The notes beneath the pieces were generated by a model. That model worked only from the letters and a program-made list of their open reading frames with translations, was not told the origin of the DNA and searched no databases. The translations under genes were made by a program, and so were the position numbers. Positions 43,487 to 51,907 of a DNA stretch of 64,000 nucleotides are shown here, piece by piece; position 1 is the first letter of the stretch, and every line of letters starts with the position of its first letter. The stretch is from positions 62,001 to 126,000 of the forward strand of contig CAVXHI010000004.1 of assembly GCA_963761655.1 (NCBI GenBank). The letters are read 5' to 3'. Origin of the DNA: RYN-122 sp963761655 (GTDB lineage: Bacteria > Actinomycetota > Actinomycetes > Mycobacteriales > SCTD01).

Positions 43487-43728
43487 TAGGACAGCTTGGT
43501 CATGATCAGGTCGAGGAACGCGCCGATGGTCTTGAGGTCGGTGAGCTCCTCCTCGGGCAGCTCCACGCCGAGGGCGTCCTCGAGGTCCATCGTGTACTCG
43601 ACCAGGGACAGCGAGTCGACCTGCAGGTCGTCGACGAAGGACTTCTCCTCCTGCACGGCGTCGGCGTCGACCTCGAGCATGTCGACGGCCTTCTCGCGCA
43701 TCACGGCCAGGACCTCGTCGCGTGTCAC
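43486..43728 (-). CDS. acpP: acyl carrier protein
   Basis: 80 residues. Phosphopantetheine Ser39 lies in the DSL motif (DLQVDSLSLVEYTM), in a small acidic four-helix protein. Carries acyl chains through fabD, fabG and fabI, all within 3 kb. GTG follows TAGTCT by seven bases. Confidence 0.96.
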   Translation of the reverse strand: MTRDEVLAVMREKAVDMLEVDADAVQEEKSFVDDLQVDSLSLVEYTMDLEDALGVELPEEELTDLKTIGAFLDLIMTKLS

Positions 43729-43735
43729 GGGGTCG

Positions 43736-43741
43736 AGACTA
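43736..43741 (-). promoter_or_regulatory. -10 box of acpP-fabI
   Basis: TAGTCT on the minus strand, seven bases before the acpP GTG. Confidence 0.45.
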
Positions 43742-43746
43742 GGAGG

Positions 43747-43923
43747 TCAGGCGGCGTGCACCCGCCGGTACGTCCGCAGGACCTCCAAGGGCAGACGGGC
43801 GCTCTCGTCGACGGGGTAGCCGCGGCTGCGGGCCCACGCGCGGACCTCGGTGAGGTCGTGGTCGGGCTGACGCTGCGCCGGGACGAGGCCGGCGGTCGTC
43901 GGGACGGGACCGGGGTCGGTCAT
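43747..43923 (-). CDS. Lsr2 C-terminal-domain mini-protein
   Basis: 58 residues; ATG with GGAGG six bases upstream. The second half, VRAWARSRGYPVDESARLPLEVLRTYRRV (described in part: RAWARSRGYPV and ARLPLEVLRTY), matches the DNA-binding domain of Lsr2, including the RGY AT-hook-like element. The N-terminal dimerisation domain of Lsr2 is absent. Full Lsr2 is an H-NS-like silencer of AT-rich DNA; a monomeric DNA-binding form could antagonise it. That role is inference. Confidence 0.75.
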   Translation of the reverse strand: MTDPGPVPTTAGLVPAQRQPDHDLTEVRAWARSRGYPVDESARLPLEVLRTYRRVHAA

Positions 43924-44039
43924 GGGGAGCCTCCGTGCTCTCGGTGTCCTCCTCCTCATCGGCCCGTGCCGGGTCCCGCCCCACCACCCGGACGCGTGAC
44001 GGGCCGATGAGTCCGGGGCCCGCGGGTCGTCAGCCCTGC

Positions 44040-44534
44040 ATGACGACGACCCGCACGGTGCAGGGCAGCCTCCGCGACGACCAGGGGCGCGGCACGGTGC
44101 ACCTGGAGGCGCGGACGGACGCCCCGCCAGAGGAGGTGTGGGCGGCGCTCACCCACCGGCAGCGGCTGGCCGCCTGGCTCGGGCCGGTCGAGGGCGAGCC
44201 CGAACTGCTCAGCGCGACCTTCACCGCCACCGGCTGGGAGGGCGGCCTGGTGGTCGAGGCCTGCGAGCCGCAGCAGCGCCTGCTGGTGGGCACGCGGTCC
44301 GAGGGCGAGCCGGACTGCGTGATCGAGGTGCTGCTGCAGGCGGACGACGCAGGGACGCACGTCGTCGTCGAGGACCGCGGGCTGCCGCTGGACCAGCTGT
44401 GGGCGTACGGCGGCGGCGACCAGGTGCTGCTCGAGGGGCTGCTGGCCCACCTCGCCGGGCGGCCTCTGCCCGAGGCCCGGAGCCGGTGGCAGGAGCTCGG
44501 GCCGGGCTACCGGGAGCTGGGCGCGCGCCTCTAG
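44040..44534 (+). CDS. SRPBCC/AHSA1-like protein
   Basis: 164 residues. Helix-grip fold of the START/AHSA1 type: an N-terminal strand, then TDAPPEEVWAALTHRQRLAAWLGPVEGE, and the long C-terminal helix DQVLLEGLLAHLAG. Such proteins bind hydrophobic ligands; the specific one is unknown. It interrupts the fab genes on the opposite strand and converges on fabG with a four-base overlap. Confidence 0.85.
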   Translation: MTTTRTVQGSLRDDQGRGTVHLEARTDAPPEEVWAALTHRQRLAAWLGPVEGEPELLSATFTATGWEGGLVVEACEPQQRLLVGTRSEGEPDCVIEVLLQADDAGTHVVVEDRGLPLDQLWAYGGGDQVLLEGLLAHLAGRPLPEARSRWQELGPGYRELGARL

Positions 44535-45226
44535 TGCCCCATCCCGAGGCCGCCGTCGACCGGGAGCACCGCGCCCGTCACGTAGGAGGCGGCGTCGGAG
44601 GCGAGGAAGGCGATGACCCCCGCGACCTCGTCCGGGTCCGCCACCCGGCCCAGCGGGATGCGGGCGAGGAAGTCGGCGTCGTCGAGCGCGGCGGTCATGT
44701 CGGTCCGGGTGAAGCCGGGCGCGACGACGTTGCTCGTGATGCCGCGGCTGCCGTACTCGCGCGCCACGCTGCGGGCCAGCCCGACCAGGCCCGCCTTGGA
44801 CGCCGCGTAGTTCACCTGGCCCGCCGAGCCCGACAGGCCCACGACCGAGGACACGAACACCAGGCGCCCCCACCTGGCCTTGAGCATCCCGCGCGACGCC
44901 CGCTTGGCCACCCGGTAGGCGGCGGTCAGGTTGGCGTCCACGACCGAGGTGAAGCTCTCCTCGCTCATGCGCAGGAGCAGGCCGTCGTCCGTGACGCCCG
45001 CGTTGGAGACGACCACCTCGACCGGTCCGAGCTCGGCCTCGACGGCGGTGAAGGCGGCGTCGACGTCGGCGCTGCTGGTGACGTCGCACGGGACGGCGAA
45101 CAGGCCCTCGGGGGCGCCGCTGCTGCGGTGCGTGACGGCGACCCGGTGGCCCTGGCTGGCGAGCAGCCGGGCGGTGGCCAGGCCGATCCCGCGGCTGCCG
45201 CCGGTGACGAGGACGGTCCTGCTCAC
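44531..45226 (-). CDS. fabG: 3-oxoacyl-[acyl-carrier-protein] reductase
   Basis: 231 residues, classical SDR. Cofactor motif TGGSRGIG (8-15), NAGV, Ser in VSSVVGLSG and Tyr/Lys in YAASK. Ends PVDGGLGMGH. Reduces beta-ketoacyl-ACP with NADPH. Start GTG overlaps the fabD stop (GTGA), confirming a fabD-fabG operon. Confidence 0.94.
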   Translation of the reverse strand: MSRTVLVTGGSRGIGLATARLLASQGHRVAVTHRSSGAPEGLFAVPCDVTSSADVDAAFTAVEAELGPVEVVVSNAGVTDDGLLLRMSEESFTSVVDANLTAAYRVAKRASRGMLKARWGRLVFVSSVVGLSGSAGQVNYAASKAGLVGLARSVAREYGSRGITSNVVAPGFTRTDMTAALDDADFLARIPLGRVADPDEVAGVIAFLASDAASYVTGAVLPVDGGLGMGH

Positions 45227-46098
45227 AGCAGCTGCTCCAGGGAGCTCGGGTCGTTCACGGTCAGGGCCCGGACCCCGGGCAGGGTGCGCTTGACGAGCCC
45301 CGTGAGGACGGCGCCGGGGCCGCACTCGACGACGGCGTCGACCGGGGGCAGCGCCAGCAGGGTCTCGCGCCAGCGGATCCGCGCCGTGAGCTGGCGGGAC
45401 AGCTCTGCGGCCGGATCGTCGTAGGGACCGGCCAAGGACCCGGACAGCACCGGGATGCTCGGGGGCCGGAACGACGCGGCCGCCAGGGCCTGCTCCAGCC
45501 GCGGCCGGGCGGGCGCCATGTGCGGGGTGTGGAACGCCCCGCCGACCTGCAGGGGCAGCACCCGGCGTGCACCCGCCTGCTTGAGCGGCTCGAGAGCGGC
45601 AGAGACGGACTCCACCCCGCCGCTGACCACCACGTGGAGCGGGGCGTTGTCGTTGGCCGACCAGACCCCCGGCGGCAGGGCGGAGTCCACACCTGCCGGG
45701 TCGAGGCCGAGGACGGCCGCCATGGTCCCCGGCGTGGCGTCGCAGGCCTCCTGCATGGCGGCGCCGCGGGCGTCGACCAGGCGCAGGCCGTCCTCCTCCG
45801 TCAGCGCCCCGGCGACGACCAGCGCGGTGAGGTCACCGAGGCTGTGCCCGGCGACGGCGACGACCTCGAGGTCCGGGAGCGCCCGCACCACGACGAGCGA
45901 CAGCAGGAACGTCGTCAGCTGCGCCTCCCGGGTGGCCCGGAGGGTCTCGGCGTCGGCGTCGAGCAGCAGGGCGGCGACGTCGCGGTCGAGGACCTCGGAG
46001 GCGGTCCGGACCAGGTCCCACCCCGCGGACGAGGTCCAGGGCGCACCGGCGCCCGGACGCTGGGAGCCCTGGCCGGGCAGGACGAGGGCGACGCGCAC
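45223..46098 (-). CDS. fabD: malonyl-CoA:ACP transacylase
   Basis: 291 residues. GQGSQ at the N-terminus, nucleophile S86 in GHSLGD (family consensus GHSLGE) and catalytic H190 in GAFHTPHM. Loads malonate onto ACP. The usual partners fabH and fabF are absent from the window. GTG lies six bases after GACACT, within a promoter region shared with the divergent hisN. Confidence 0.94.
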   Translation of the reverse strand: MRVALVLPGQGSQRPGAGAPWTSSAGWDLVRTASEVLDRDVAALLLDADAETLRATREAQLTTFLLSLVVVRALPDLEVVAVAGHSLGDLTALVVAGALTEEDGLRLVDARGAAMQEACDATPGTMAAVLGLDPAGVDSALPPGVWSANDNAPLHVVVSGGVESVSAALEPLKQAGARRVLPLQVGGAFHTPHMAPARPRLEQALAAASFRPPSIPVLSGSLAGPYDDPAAELSRQLTARIRWRETLLALPPVDAVVECGPGAVLTGLVKRTLPGVRALTVNDPSSLEQLL

Positions 46099-46103
46099 GG
46101 CTC

Positions 46104-46109
46104 TAGTGT
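46104..46109 (+). promoter_or_regulatory. -10 box of hisN, facing the fabD promoter
   Basis: TAGTGT, eight bases before the hisN GTG. It overlaps the minus-strand GACACT of fabD. Confidence 0.4.
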
Positions 46110-46117
46110 CGGCGACC

Positions 46118-46891
46118 GTGACACCCGACCTGGCACTGGCCCACCGACTCGCCGACGCCGCCGACGCCGTCACCCTGGCGCGCTTCCGCGCCCTCGACCT
46201 CGACGTCCGGAGCAAGCCCGACCTCACCCCGGTCAGCGACGCCGACCTCGAGGTCGAGCGGCTGGTCCGGGAGCTGCTCGCCCAGGAGCGTCCCGACGAC
46301 GCCGTCCTCGGCGAGGAGCACGGCGTCACGGGCACCGGTCCGCGGCAGTGGGTGGTGGACCCGGTGGACGGCACGAAGAACTTCGTCCGCGGCGTCCCGG
46401 TGTGGGCCACGCTGATCGCCCTGCGCGTCGACGGGCTGGTGCAGGTCGGGGTGGTGAGCGCCCCTGCGCTCGGCCGTCGCTGGTGGGCCGCCCGCGGCGA
46501 GGGCGCCTGGGCCGGACCGTCGCCGGACACCGGCACCAGGCTGCAGGTGTCGGGCGTCGCCTCGATGGCGGACGCCTCCCTGTCCTACTCGTCGCTCACC
46601 GGCTGGGCCGCCCAGGGCCGGCTGCCCGGGCTGCTCGGGCTGTCGGAGGCCGCCTGGCGCACCCGGGCCTACGGCGACTTCTGGAGCCACGTCCTGGTCG
46701 CCGAGGGCGCGGTCGACGCGTCCTTCGAGCCGGAGGTCTCGCTGTGGGACCTCGCCGCCCTGCAGCCCGTCGTCGAGGAGGCCGGCGGGACGTTCACCGA
46801 CCTGTCAGGCGTGCGCGGGCCGGACGGCGGCAGCGTCGTCTGCAGCAACGGGCTCCTGCACGACGAGGTCCTCGCGGGTCTGCAGCCCTAG
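46118..46891 (+). CDS. hisN: histidinol-phosphatase (inositol monophosphatase family)
   Basis: 257 residues. Metal and phosphate motifs: GEEHG, then WVVDPVDGTKNF and, near the C-terminus, LWDLAALQPVVEEAGG. The combination DPVDGTKNFVRGVPVWATLIAL and the length fit the actinobacterial HisN group that performs the penultimate histidine step. Myo-inositol monophosphatase activity cannot be excluded. The last 87 bases are antisense to the end of the next gene. Confidence 0.88.
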   Translation: MTPDLALAHRLADAADAVTLARFRALDLDVRSKPDLTPVSDADLEVERLVRELLAQERPDDAVLGEEHGVTGTGPRQWVVDPVDGTKNFVRGVPVWATLIALRVDGLVQVGVVSAPALGRRWWAARGEGAWAGPSPDTGTRLQVSGVASMADASLSYSSLTGWAAQGRLPGLLGLSEAAWRTRAYGDFWSHVLVAEGAVDASFEPEVSLWDLAALQPVVEEAGGTFTDLSGVRGPDGGSVVCSNGLLHDEVLAGLQP

Positions 46892-47911
46892 CACCACCGC
46901 GACGCACATCAGCCCCTGCAGGCCCTGGACGAGCAGCCAGAGCGGCCGCCCGGGGACGTCGTCGAGCAGGAGCGCCTGCGCCTGCCACGGCAGCCGCGCC
47001 CACAGCAGGGCCAGCCCCGCGAGGGCCAGGGCCGGCCGGGTGCGGGCCAGCACGAGCAGGGCCAGCACCAGCCAGACCTGCGTGTGGATCCAGCTGACCG
47101 GACTGACCACGACGCTCAGGCAGCCGACGACGCACGCGGCGGCGACCCGGTCGGTCGCGCGGGCCGCCCGGCGCAGGCCGACCACTCCCAGCGGGACCAG
47201 CAGCAGGAGCCACCAGACGGACAGGCCCCCGCGGGCGAGCAGGCCGCGCAGCGACTGGTTGCCGCCGTCGTCGAGCGCACCGATGCGGGAGACGTCCCAG
47301 AGCGCGGAGGTCCAGTAGGTCAGCGAGGCGTGCGGCAGGACGAGGGCGCCGAGCGCCGTGCACCCCGCCGCCGTCGCCGCGGCCGTGCAGGCGTCCCGGC
47401 GTCGCCCGGACAGCCACAGGTGCACCACGAACAGGCCGGGGGTCAGCTTCACCGCGGTCGCGATCCCGACCAGCACCCCGCGCCAGCGGGTCGACGTCAG
47501 GTCCGCGAGCACGAGCACCGCCAGCAGGACGCCGACCTGCCCGAAGCGGACGGTGTCCCGCAGCGGCTGCGTCCAGAGCGCCCCCACGAGCAGGAGCGCG
47601 CCCGGGACGAGCGCCGTTGTCGGGCGGGCCCGCTGCACCAGCCACGCGAGCCCGGCGACGACGCCCAGCCCCCACAGCACCCCGGCCACCGGCAGCGGCA
47701 GCAGGTGCAGCGGCCACGTCGGGAGCGCCGCGAAGGGCGGGTAGGTGAAGGGCAGGCCGTTGGGGGTGGCGAAGCCGTAGAGGTCGCCCAGGTGCGTGCC
47801 CGCGTCGCGGTAGACGGCGAGGTCGACGAAGCGCCGGGGGTCGGGGGTGCGCACCGACCACCACAGCAGGGGCAGCACGGCGAGCCAGCCGAGGAGGAGC
47901 CGCCACCGCAC
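46805..47911 (-). CDS. GT87-type membrane glycosyltransferase (PimE-like)
   Basis: 368 residues with nine to ten hydrophobic helices. GT-C signature D in the first loop (RFVDLAVYRDAG) and TYPPFAALPTWPLHLLP, as in polyprenol-phosphate-mannose-dependent alpha-1,2-mannosyltransferases. Likely extends a lipid-linked mannan or lipoglycan on the outer membrane face. The C-terminal 29 codons overlap hisN antisense. GTG is six bases after CACGCT. Confidence 0.85.
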   Translation of the reverse strand: MRWRLLLGWLAVLPLLWWSVRTPDPRRFVDLAVYRDAGTHLGDLYGFATPNGLPFTYPPFAALPTWPLHLLPLPVAGVLWGLGVVAGLAWLVQRARPTTALVPGALLLVGALWTQPLRDTVRFGQVGVLLAVLVLADLTSTRWRGVLVGIATAVKLTPGLFVVHLWLSGRRRDACTAAATAAGCTALGALVLPHASLTYWTSALWDVSRIGALDDGGNQSLRGLLARGGLSVWWLLLLVPLGVVGLRRAARATDRVAAACVVGCLSVVVSPVSWIHTQVWLVLALLVLARTRPALALAGLALLWARLPWQAQALLLDDVPGRPLWLLVQGLQGLMCVAVVLGLQTREDLVVQEPVAADDAAAVRPAHA

Positions 47912-47916
47912 GTCGC

Positions 47917-47923
47917 TAGCGTG
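47917..47923. promoter_or_regulatory. overlapping divergent -10 boxes
   Basis: TAGCGT reads toward the EamA gene (7 bases before its GTG); CACGCT on the other strand reads toward the GT87 gene (6 bases before its GTG). They share six bases. Confidence 0.4.
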
Positions 47924-47929
47924 CCCCGG

Positions 47930-48808
47930 GTGGAGCGCACCCGCCTGGTCGGCGTCGCCCTGGCGCTGCTGTCGTCGGTGGCCTTCGGGGTCATGCCGGT
48001 GCTCACCAAGCGGGTCTACGAGGACGGCGTCGGGCCGCTCGGTGTCCTGTCGGTGCGCTTCACGGTCGCGGCCCTGGTGCTGCTCGCCCTGGCCCGGCTG
48101 CAGCACCAGCGCCTCCCCCGCGGCCGCACGCTGGTCGCCCTCCTGCTGCTGGGCGGCGTCGGGTACGTCGCGGAGGCGCAGCTGTACTTCTCGGCCCTCG
48201 AACGCACGTCGGCCTCGCTCACGGCGCTGCTGCTCTACACCTACCCCCCGCTGGTCGTGCTGCTGACCGCGCTGCTCGCCCGGCGCCTCCCCCGGCCGGC
48301 CTCCCTCGTCTGCGTCCTCGTCGCCTCCGTCGGGACCGTCCTCACGCTCGGCCGGGTCGACGGCGGACAGGGCAGCGGCGTCGTCCTCGGCCTCGGCGCC
48401 GCCGTCACCTACGCCGTCTACGTCCTGCTGAGCGGCCGCATCGCCCCGCAGGCCGGACCGCTGGCCACCGCGGCCGTGGTCATGGGCGGAGCCGCCGTCG
48501 TCGACGACGTCCTCGCGCTCGCCACCCGGGCGCCGCTCCCCCGCACGGCCGGCGCCTGGTCGGCCCTGCTGGCCGTCGGCCTGGTCTGCACGGTGGTCGC
48601 CGTCGCGGCCTTCTTCGCCGCCCTGCCGCGCCTCGGGGCCAGCGACGTCGCGGTCGTGTCGACGGCGGAGCCCGTGGTCAGCGTCGTCGTCGCCGCCGTC
48701 GTGCTGGGCGAGCGGCTCGGGCCGGTTCAGCTCGCGGGGGGCGTGCTGGTGCTGCTGGCCGTCGTGGTGCTGGCGCGGCTGTCCCCCGAGCCGGCCGTCC
48801 CGCTGTAG
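47930..48808 (+). CDS. EamA/DMT family transporter
   Basis: 292 residues with ten hydrophobic helices in two EamA repeats: FGVMPVLTKRVYEDGVGPL in the first and ASDVAVVSTAEPVVSVVVAAVVLGE in the second. Family members export metabolites such as amino acids. Start chosen at GTG 47930 after TAGCGT. The final 82 bases overlap the convergent membrane-protein gene. Confidence 0.9.
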   Translation: MERTRLVGVALALLSSVAFGVMPVLTKRVYEDGVGPLGVLSVRFTVAALVLLALARLQHQRLPRGRTLVALLLLGGVGYVAEAQLYFSALERTSASLTALLLYTYPPLVVLLTALLARRLPRPASLVCVLVASVGTVLTLGRVDGGQGSGVVLGLGAAVTYAVYVLLSGRIAPQAGPLATAAVVMGGAAVVDDVLALATRAPLPRTAGAWSALLAVGLVCTVVAVAAFFAALPRLGASDVAVVSTAEPVVSVVVAAVVLGERLGPVQLAGGVLVLLAVVVLARLSPEPAVPL

Positions 48809-49482
48809 CGGGCGAGCGGTCCGCGGGCCAGGAGCCAGGGCGTGAGCGCCAGCGCGGCCGCGTCGAACCAGGCGTACCCGCCGGCGATCCCGCTGGGCGG
48901 GTTGCCGATGCTGATCCAGCCGGTGATCGGGTCGTACGGGCCCCAGGTCCAGGTGCCGAGCGACGTCCCGACGATCTCCAGGTAGCTGACGACGAGGAAC
49001 GCCGCGGCGTACAGCAGGGGGCTCGCGCCCCACCTGCTGAAGACCAGCAGGCAGCCGAACCAGAAGGCGCCGAGCGCGTCCGGCCGGTCCGAGACGACCA
49101 GCCCCCAGACCGCCCACGCGCCGGCGGCCACGAGGGTCAGGCGGACGAGCAGGACCTGGTGCCGGTGCGCCCAGGCGCTGCGGCTCGTGCACAGCGCGGC
49201 CAGGTAGATCAGGCCGTGCCCCGGAGGCACGAACCAGGGGACGCCGTCCAGCCGGTAGGCGTAGACCTCGAGCCAGCCCGCGAACACGTACTCGATGACG
49301 CTGGCGAACACCACGACCACGCCGACCTGGACCCTCGTCGCCCGGTCCTCGCCGCGCAGGACGGCCAGGAGCAGCAACCAGGTCCCGACGCCGAGCAGAC
49401 GCTGCTGCGTGAGCGACGCCCCGGTGTCGAGCCCGAGGACGACGGCCACCCAGACGACGACGAGGGCGGGGACGCGCGTCAC
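48727..49482 (-). CDS. multi-pass membrane protein of unknown function
   Basis: 251 residues with about seven hydrophobic helices, conserved-looking charged/aromatic loops (EVYAYRLDGVPWFVPPGHGLIY; GTWTWGPYDPITGW) and a Ser/Thr-rich C-tail. The family is not recognised; the PPGH and WGPYDP loops may be functional sites. Start GTG overlaps the stop of the DUF853 gene, which is upstream of it. Confidence 0.7.
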   Translation of the reverse strand: MTRVPALVVVWVAVVLGLDTGASLTQQRLLGVGTWLLLLAVLRGEDRATRVQVGVVVVFASVIEYVFAGWLEVYAYRLDGVPWFVPPGHGLIYLAALCTSRSAWAHRHQVLLVRLTLVAAGAWAVWGLVVSDRPDALGAFWFGCLLVFSRWGASPLLYAAAFLVVSYLEIVGTSLGTWTWGPYDPITGWISIGNPPSGIAGGYAWFDAAALALTPWLLARGPLARYSGTAGSGDSRASTTTASSTSTPPAS

Positions 49483-51056
49483 CAGCGGCGGCGGGAGGAG
49501 CTGCTGCGCCGGGACGAGCTGCTGCGGCGGCGCGGGGCCGTGCCGAACAGGGACCGGACGATCTCCCGCGTCGCGACCGAGGCCGCGGTGCGGGCGACCT
49601 GCCGGAACACGGTCGACCCGAGCACGCGCCCGACCTTGCTCTCGCGCTCCTCCTTGCGGGGACGCTCCCGGGGGGCCTCCTGCTCGGGCTCGTCGTGCTC
49701 CTCGGCGTCCGGCGGCGCGACCTTCTGCAGCAGCTTCTCGTAGGCCGACTCGCGGTCGACGACGGTGCCGTACTCGGCCAGCAGCGGGGACGCCTGCACG
49801 ATCCGGGTGTGCTCGGCGGGGTCGAGCTGGGCCATCAGCGAGGACGGCGGGCGCAGCCGGGTCCAGGCGACCGGGGTCGGGGCGCCCCGCTCGGACAGGA
49901 TCGTCACGGCGGCCTCGCCGATGCCCATGCTGGTCAGCAGGGTCTCGAGGTCGTAGGCGTCGCTCTTCGGGAACGTGCTGACCGTGGCCTTGAGGGCCTT
50001 GGCGTCGTCGGGGGTGAAGGCGCGCAGGGCGTGCTGCACCCGGTTGCCGAGCTGCGCGAGCACCTCGGAGGGAACGTCCTTCGGCGTCTGCGTCACGAAG
50101 AACACGCCGACGCCCTTCGAGCGGATCAGCCGCACGGTCCGGGCGATCGCGTCGAGGAAGGCCTCGCTGGCGTCGTCGAACAGCAGGTGCGCCTCGTCGA
50201 AGAAGAACACCAGCTTGGGCTGCTCGACGTCGCCGACCTCCGGGAGGTCGTGGAACAGGTCGGCGAGCATCCACATGAGGAACGTGCTGAACAGCTTCGG
50301 CCGGTCCTGCAGGGCGGTAAGGCCCATGACCGACATGACGCCGCGACCGTCCTCCGCGACGCGCAGGAGGTCGGCGGTGTCGAACTCGGGCTCGCCGAAG
50401 AAGACGTCGCCGCCCTGGTCCTCGAGGCCGATCAGCTCGCGCAGGATCACCCCGGCGGTGGCGCTGGACAGGCCGCCGAGCTCCTTGAGGTCGTCCTTGC
50501 CCTCATCACCGGTGAGGTGCGTGATGACGGCGCGCAGGTCCTTGAGGTCGAGCAGCGGCAGGCCCGCCGAGTCGGCGAAGTGGAAGACCAGCGACAGGCT
50601 GCTCTCCTGCGTGTCGTTGAGCCCGAGCACCTTGCTCAGCAGGACCGGGCCGAAGCTCGTCATGGTCGCCCGGACCGGGACGCCCTCGCCCAGGCCGCCG
50701 AGGGCGAGGAACTCGGCCGGGAAGCCGGTGGGGGTCCAGTCGGTGCCGGTCTCCTCGGCACGCTTGCGGGTCCGCTCGGAGTCGGCGCCCGGGGCAGCCA
50801 CGCCCGAGACGTCGCCCTTGATGTCGGCGAGGAACACCGGGATGCCGGCCGCGCTCATCTGCTCGGCCATGAGCTGCAGCGTCTTGGTCTTGCCGGTGCC
50901 GGTGGCGCCCGCGACCAGGCCGTGCCGGTTGAGCATCGACAGCGGCATGCGCACCCGGGCGTCCGGGTGGGCCTCGCCGTCGACGACGACGGCCCCGAGC
51001 TCCAGCGCGGGGCCGTCGATCGCGTACGCCTTGCCCAGGTCCTCAGCTGTCGTCAT
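49479..51056 (-). CDS. HerA-like DUF853 ATPase
   Basis: 525 residues. Walker A GATGTGKT (50-57), Walker B VFFFDEAHLLF, and the DUF853 segments LADIKGDVSG and FFVTQTPKDVP. The C-tail is Arg/Ser-rich (repeats of RRSSSSRR). Related to the HerA/FtsK class of hexameric DNA translocases, with no known specific role. First gene of the pair with the downstream membrane protein. Confidence 0.9.
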   Translation of the reverse strand: MTTAEDLGKAYAIDGPALELGAVVVDGEAHPDARVRMPLSMLNRHGLVAGATGTGKTKTLQLMAEQMSAAGIPVFLADIKGDVSGVAAPGADSERTRKRAEETGTDWTPTGFPAEFLALGGLGEGVPVRATMTSFGPVLLSKVLGLNDTQESSLSLVFHFADSAGLPLLDLKDLRAVITHLTGDEGKDDLKELGGLSSATAGVILRELIGLEDQGGDVFFGEPEFDTADLLRVAEDGRGVMSVMGLTALQDRPKLFSTFLMWMLADLFHDLPEVGDVEQPKLVFFFDEAHLLFDDASEAFLDAIARTVRLIRSKGVGVFFVTQTPKDVPSEVLAQLGNRVQHALRAFTPDDAKALKATVSTFPKSDAYDLETLLTSMGIGEAAVTILSERGAPTPVAWTRLRPPSSLMAQLDPAEHTRIVQASPLLAEYGTVVDRESAYEKLLQKVAPPDAEEHDEPEQEAPRERPRKEERESKVGRVLGSTVFRQVARTAASVATREIVRSLFGTAPRRRSSSSRRSSSSRRRW

Positions 51057-51081
51057 GCGCGCGAGCCTGCCACGGGGGCTC

Positions 51082-51789
51082 CTACTGCTGCGCGGCCTCG
51101 GCCTTGCGCTCGGCCACCTGCTGCTCCATCGGCACCTCGGCGGTGATGCCGGTGCCGATCTGGCAGGAGACGCCGTTGAAGCCGTGGTTGCAGTAGCCGC
51201 CGGGGTTCTTGTGGAGGTACTGCTGGTGGTAGCCCTCGGCGACGTAGAACGTCGTCGCCGGGAGGATCTCGGTGGTGATCGTCCCGCGCCCGGCCGCCAC
51301 GAGGGCCTTCTCGTAGGACTCGCGGCTGGCCTTCGCGACCTCGAGCTGGCGGTCGGTGTGGGTGTAGATCGCGCTCCGGTAGGTGGTGCCGACGTCGTTG
51401 CCCTGACGCATGCCCTGCGTCGGGTCGTGGTTCTCCCAGAACAGCACCAGCAGCTGCTCGAGCGACACCTGCTGCGGGTCGTAGACGACCCGGACGACCT
51501 CGGCGTGGCCGGTGAGGCCCGTGCAGGTCTCCTCGTACGTGGGGTTCGGGGTGATGCCGCCCTCGTAGCCGACGAGCGTGGTGACGACACCGGGGGTCTG
51601 CCAGAAGATGCGCTCGGCACCCCAGAAGCAGCCCATGCCGACGTCGAGGACCTCCAGGCCCTCGGCGTACGGGCCGGCGAGCGGCGTGCCGTTGACGGAG
51701 TGGCGCTCCTGCAGCGGCAGCGGCGTCGCGCGGCCGGGGAGGGCCTCCTCGGGGGTCGGGAGGGTGGCGGGCTTGCGGGACCAGAACAC
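51082..51789 (-). CDS. msrA: peptide-methionine (S)-S-oxide reductase
   Basis: 235 residues. Active-site C54 in GMGCFWGAER, plus the family blocks GYEGGITPNPTYEETCTGLTGHAE and YHQQYLHKNP and the C-terminal resolving-Cys region (GGYCNHG, VSCQIG). Repairs oxidised methionine using thioredoxin. Slightly long N-terminus. GTG start. Cytosolic. Confidence 0.96.
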   Translation of the reverse strand: MFWSRKPATLPTPEEALPGRATPLPLQERHSVNGTPLAGPYAEGLEVLDVGMGCFWGAERIFWQTPGVVTTLVGYEGGITPNPTYEETCTGLTGHAEVVRVVYDPQQVSLEQLLVLFWENHDPTQGMRQGNDVGTTYRSAIYTHTDRQLEVAKASRESYEKALVAAGRGTITTEILPATTFYVAEGYHQQYLHKNPGGYCNHGFNGVSCQIGTGITAEVPMEQQVAERKAEAAQQ

Positions 51790-51859
51790 GGGTCAGGCTC
51801 CTGTCGGTGGGCGTCACCGGGGACAACACCGGGGTGCGGCGGGGCGTTCCGGACGCGCG

Positions 51860-51891
51860 TCAGGCCGGCCCCCTCGCGGGGGCCGGCCTGA
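51860..51891. terminator. terminator with 14-bp perfect stem
   Basis: TCAGGCCGGCCCCC pairs with GGGGGCCGGCCTGA around TCGC. It ends the DUF2382 transcript before msrA. Confidence 0.85.
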
Positions 51892-51907
51892 GGCGGACGT
51901 GCTCGCT

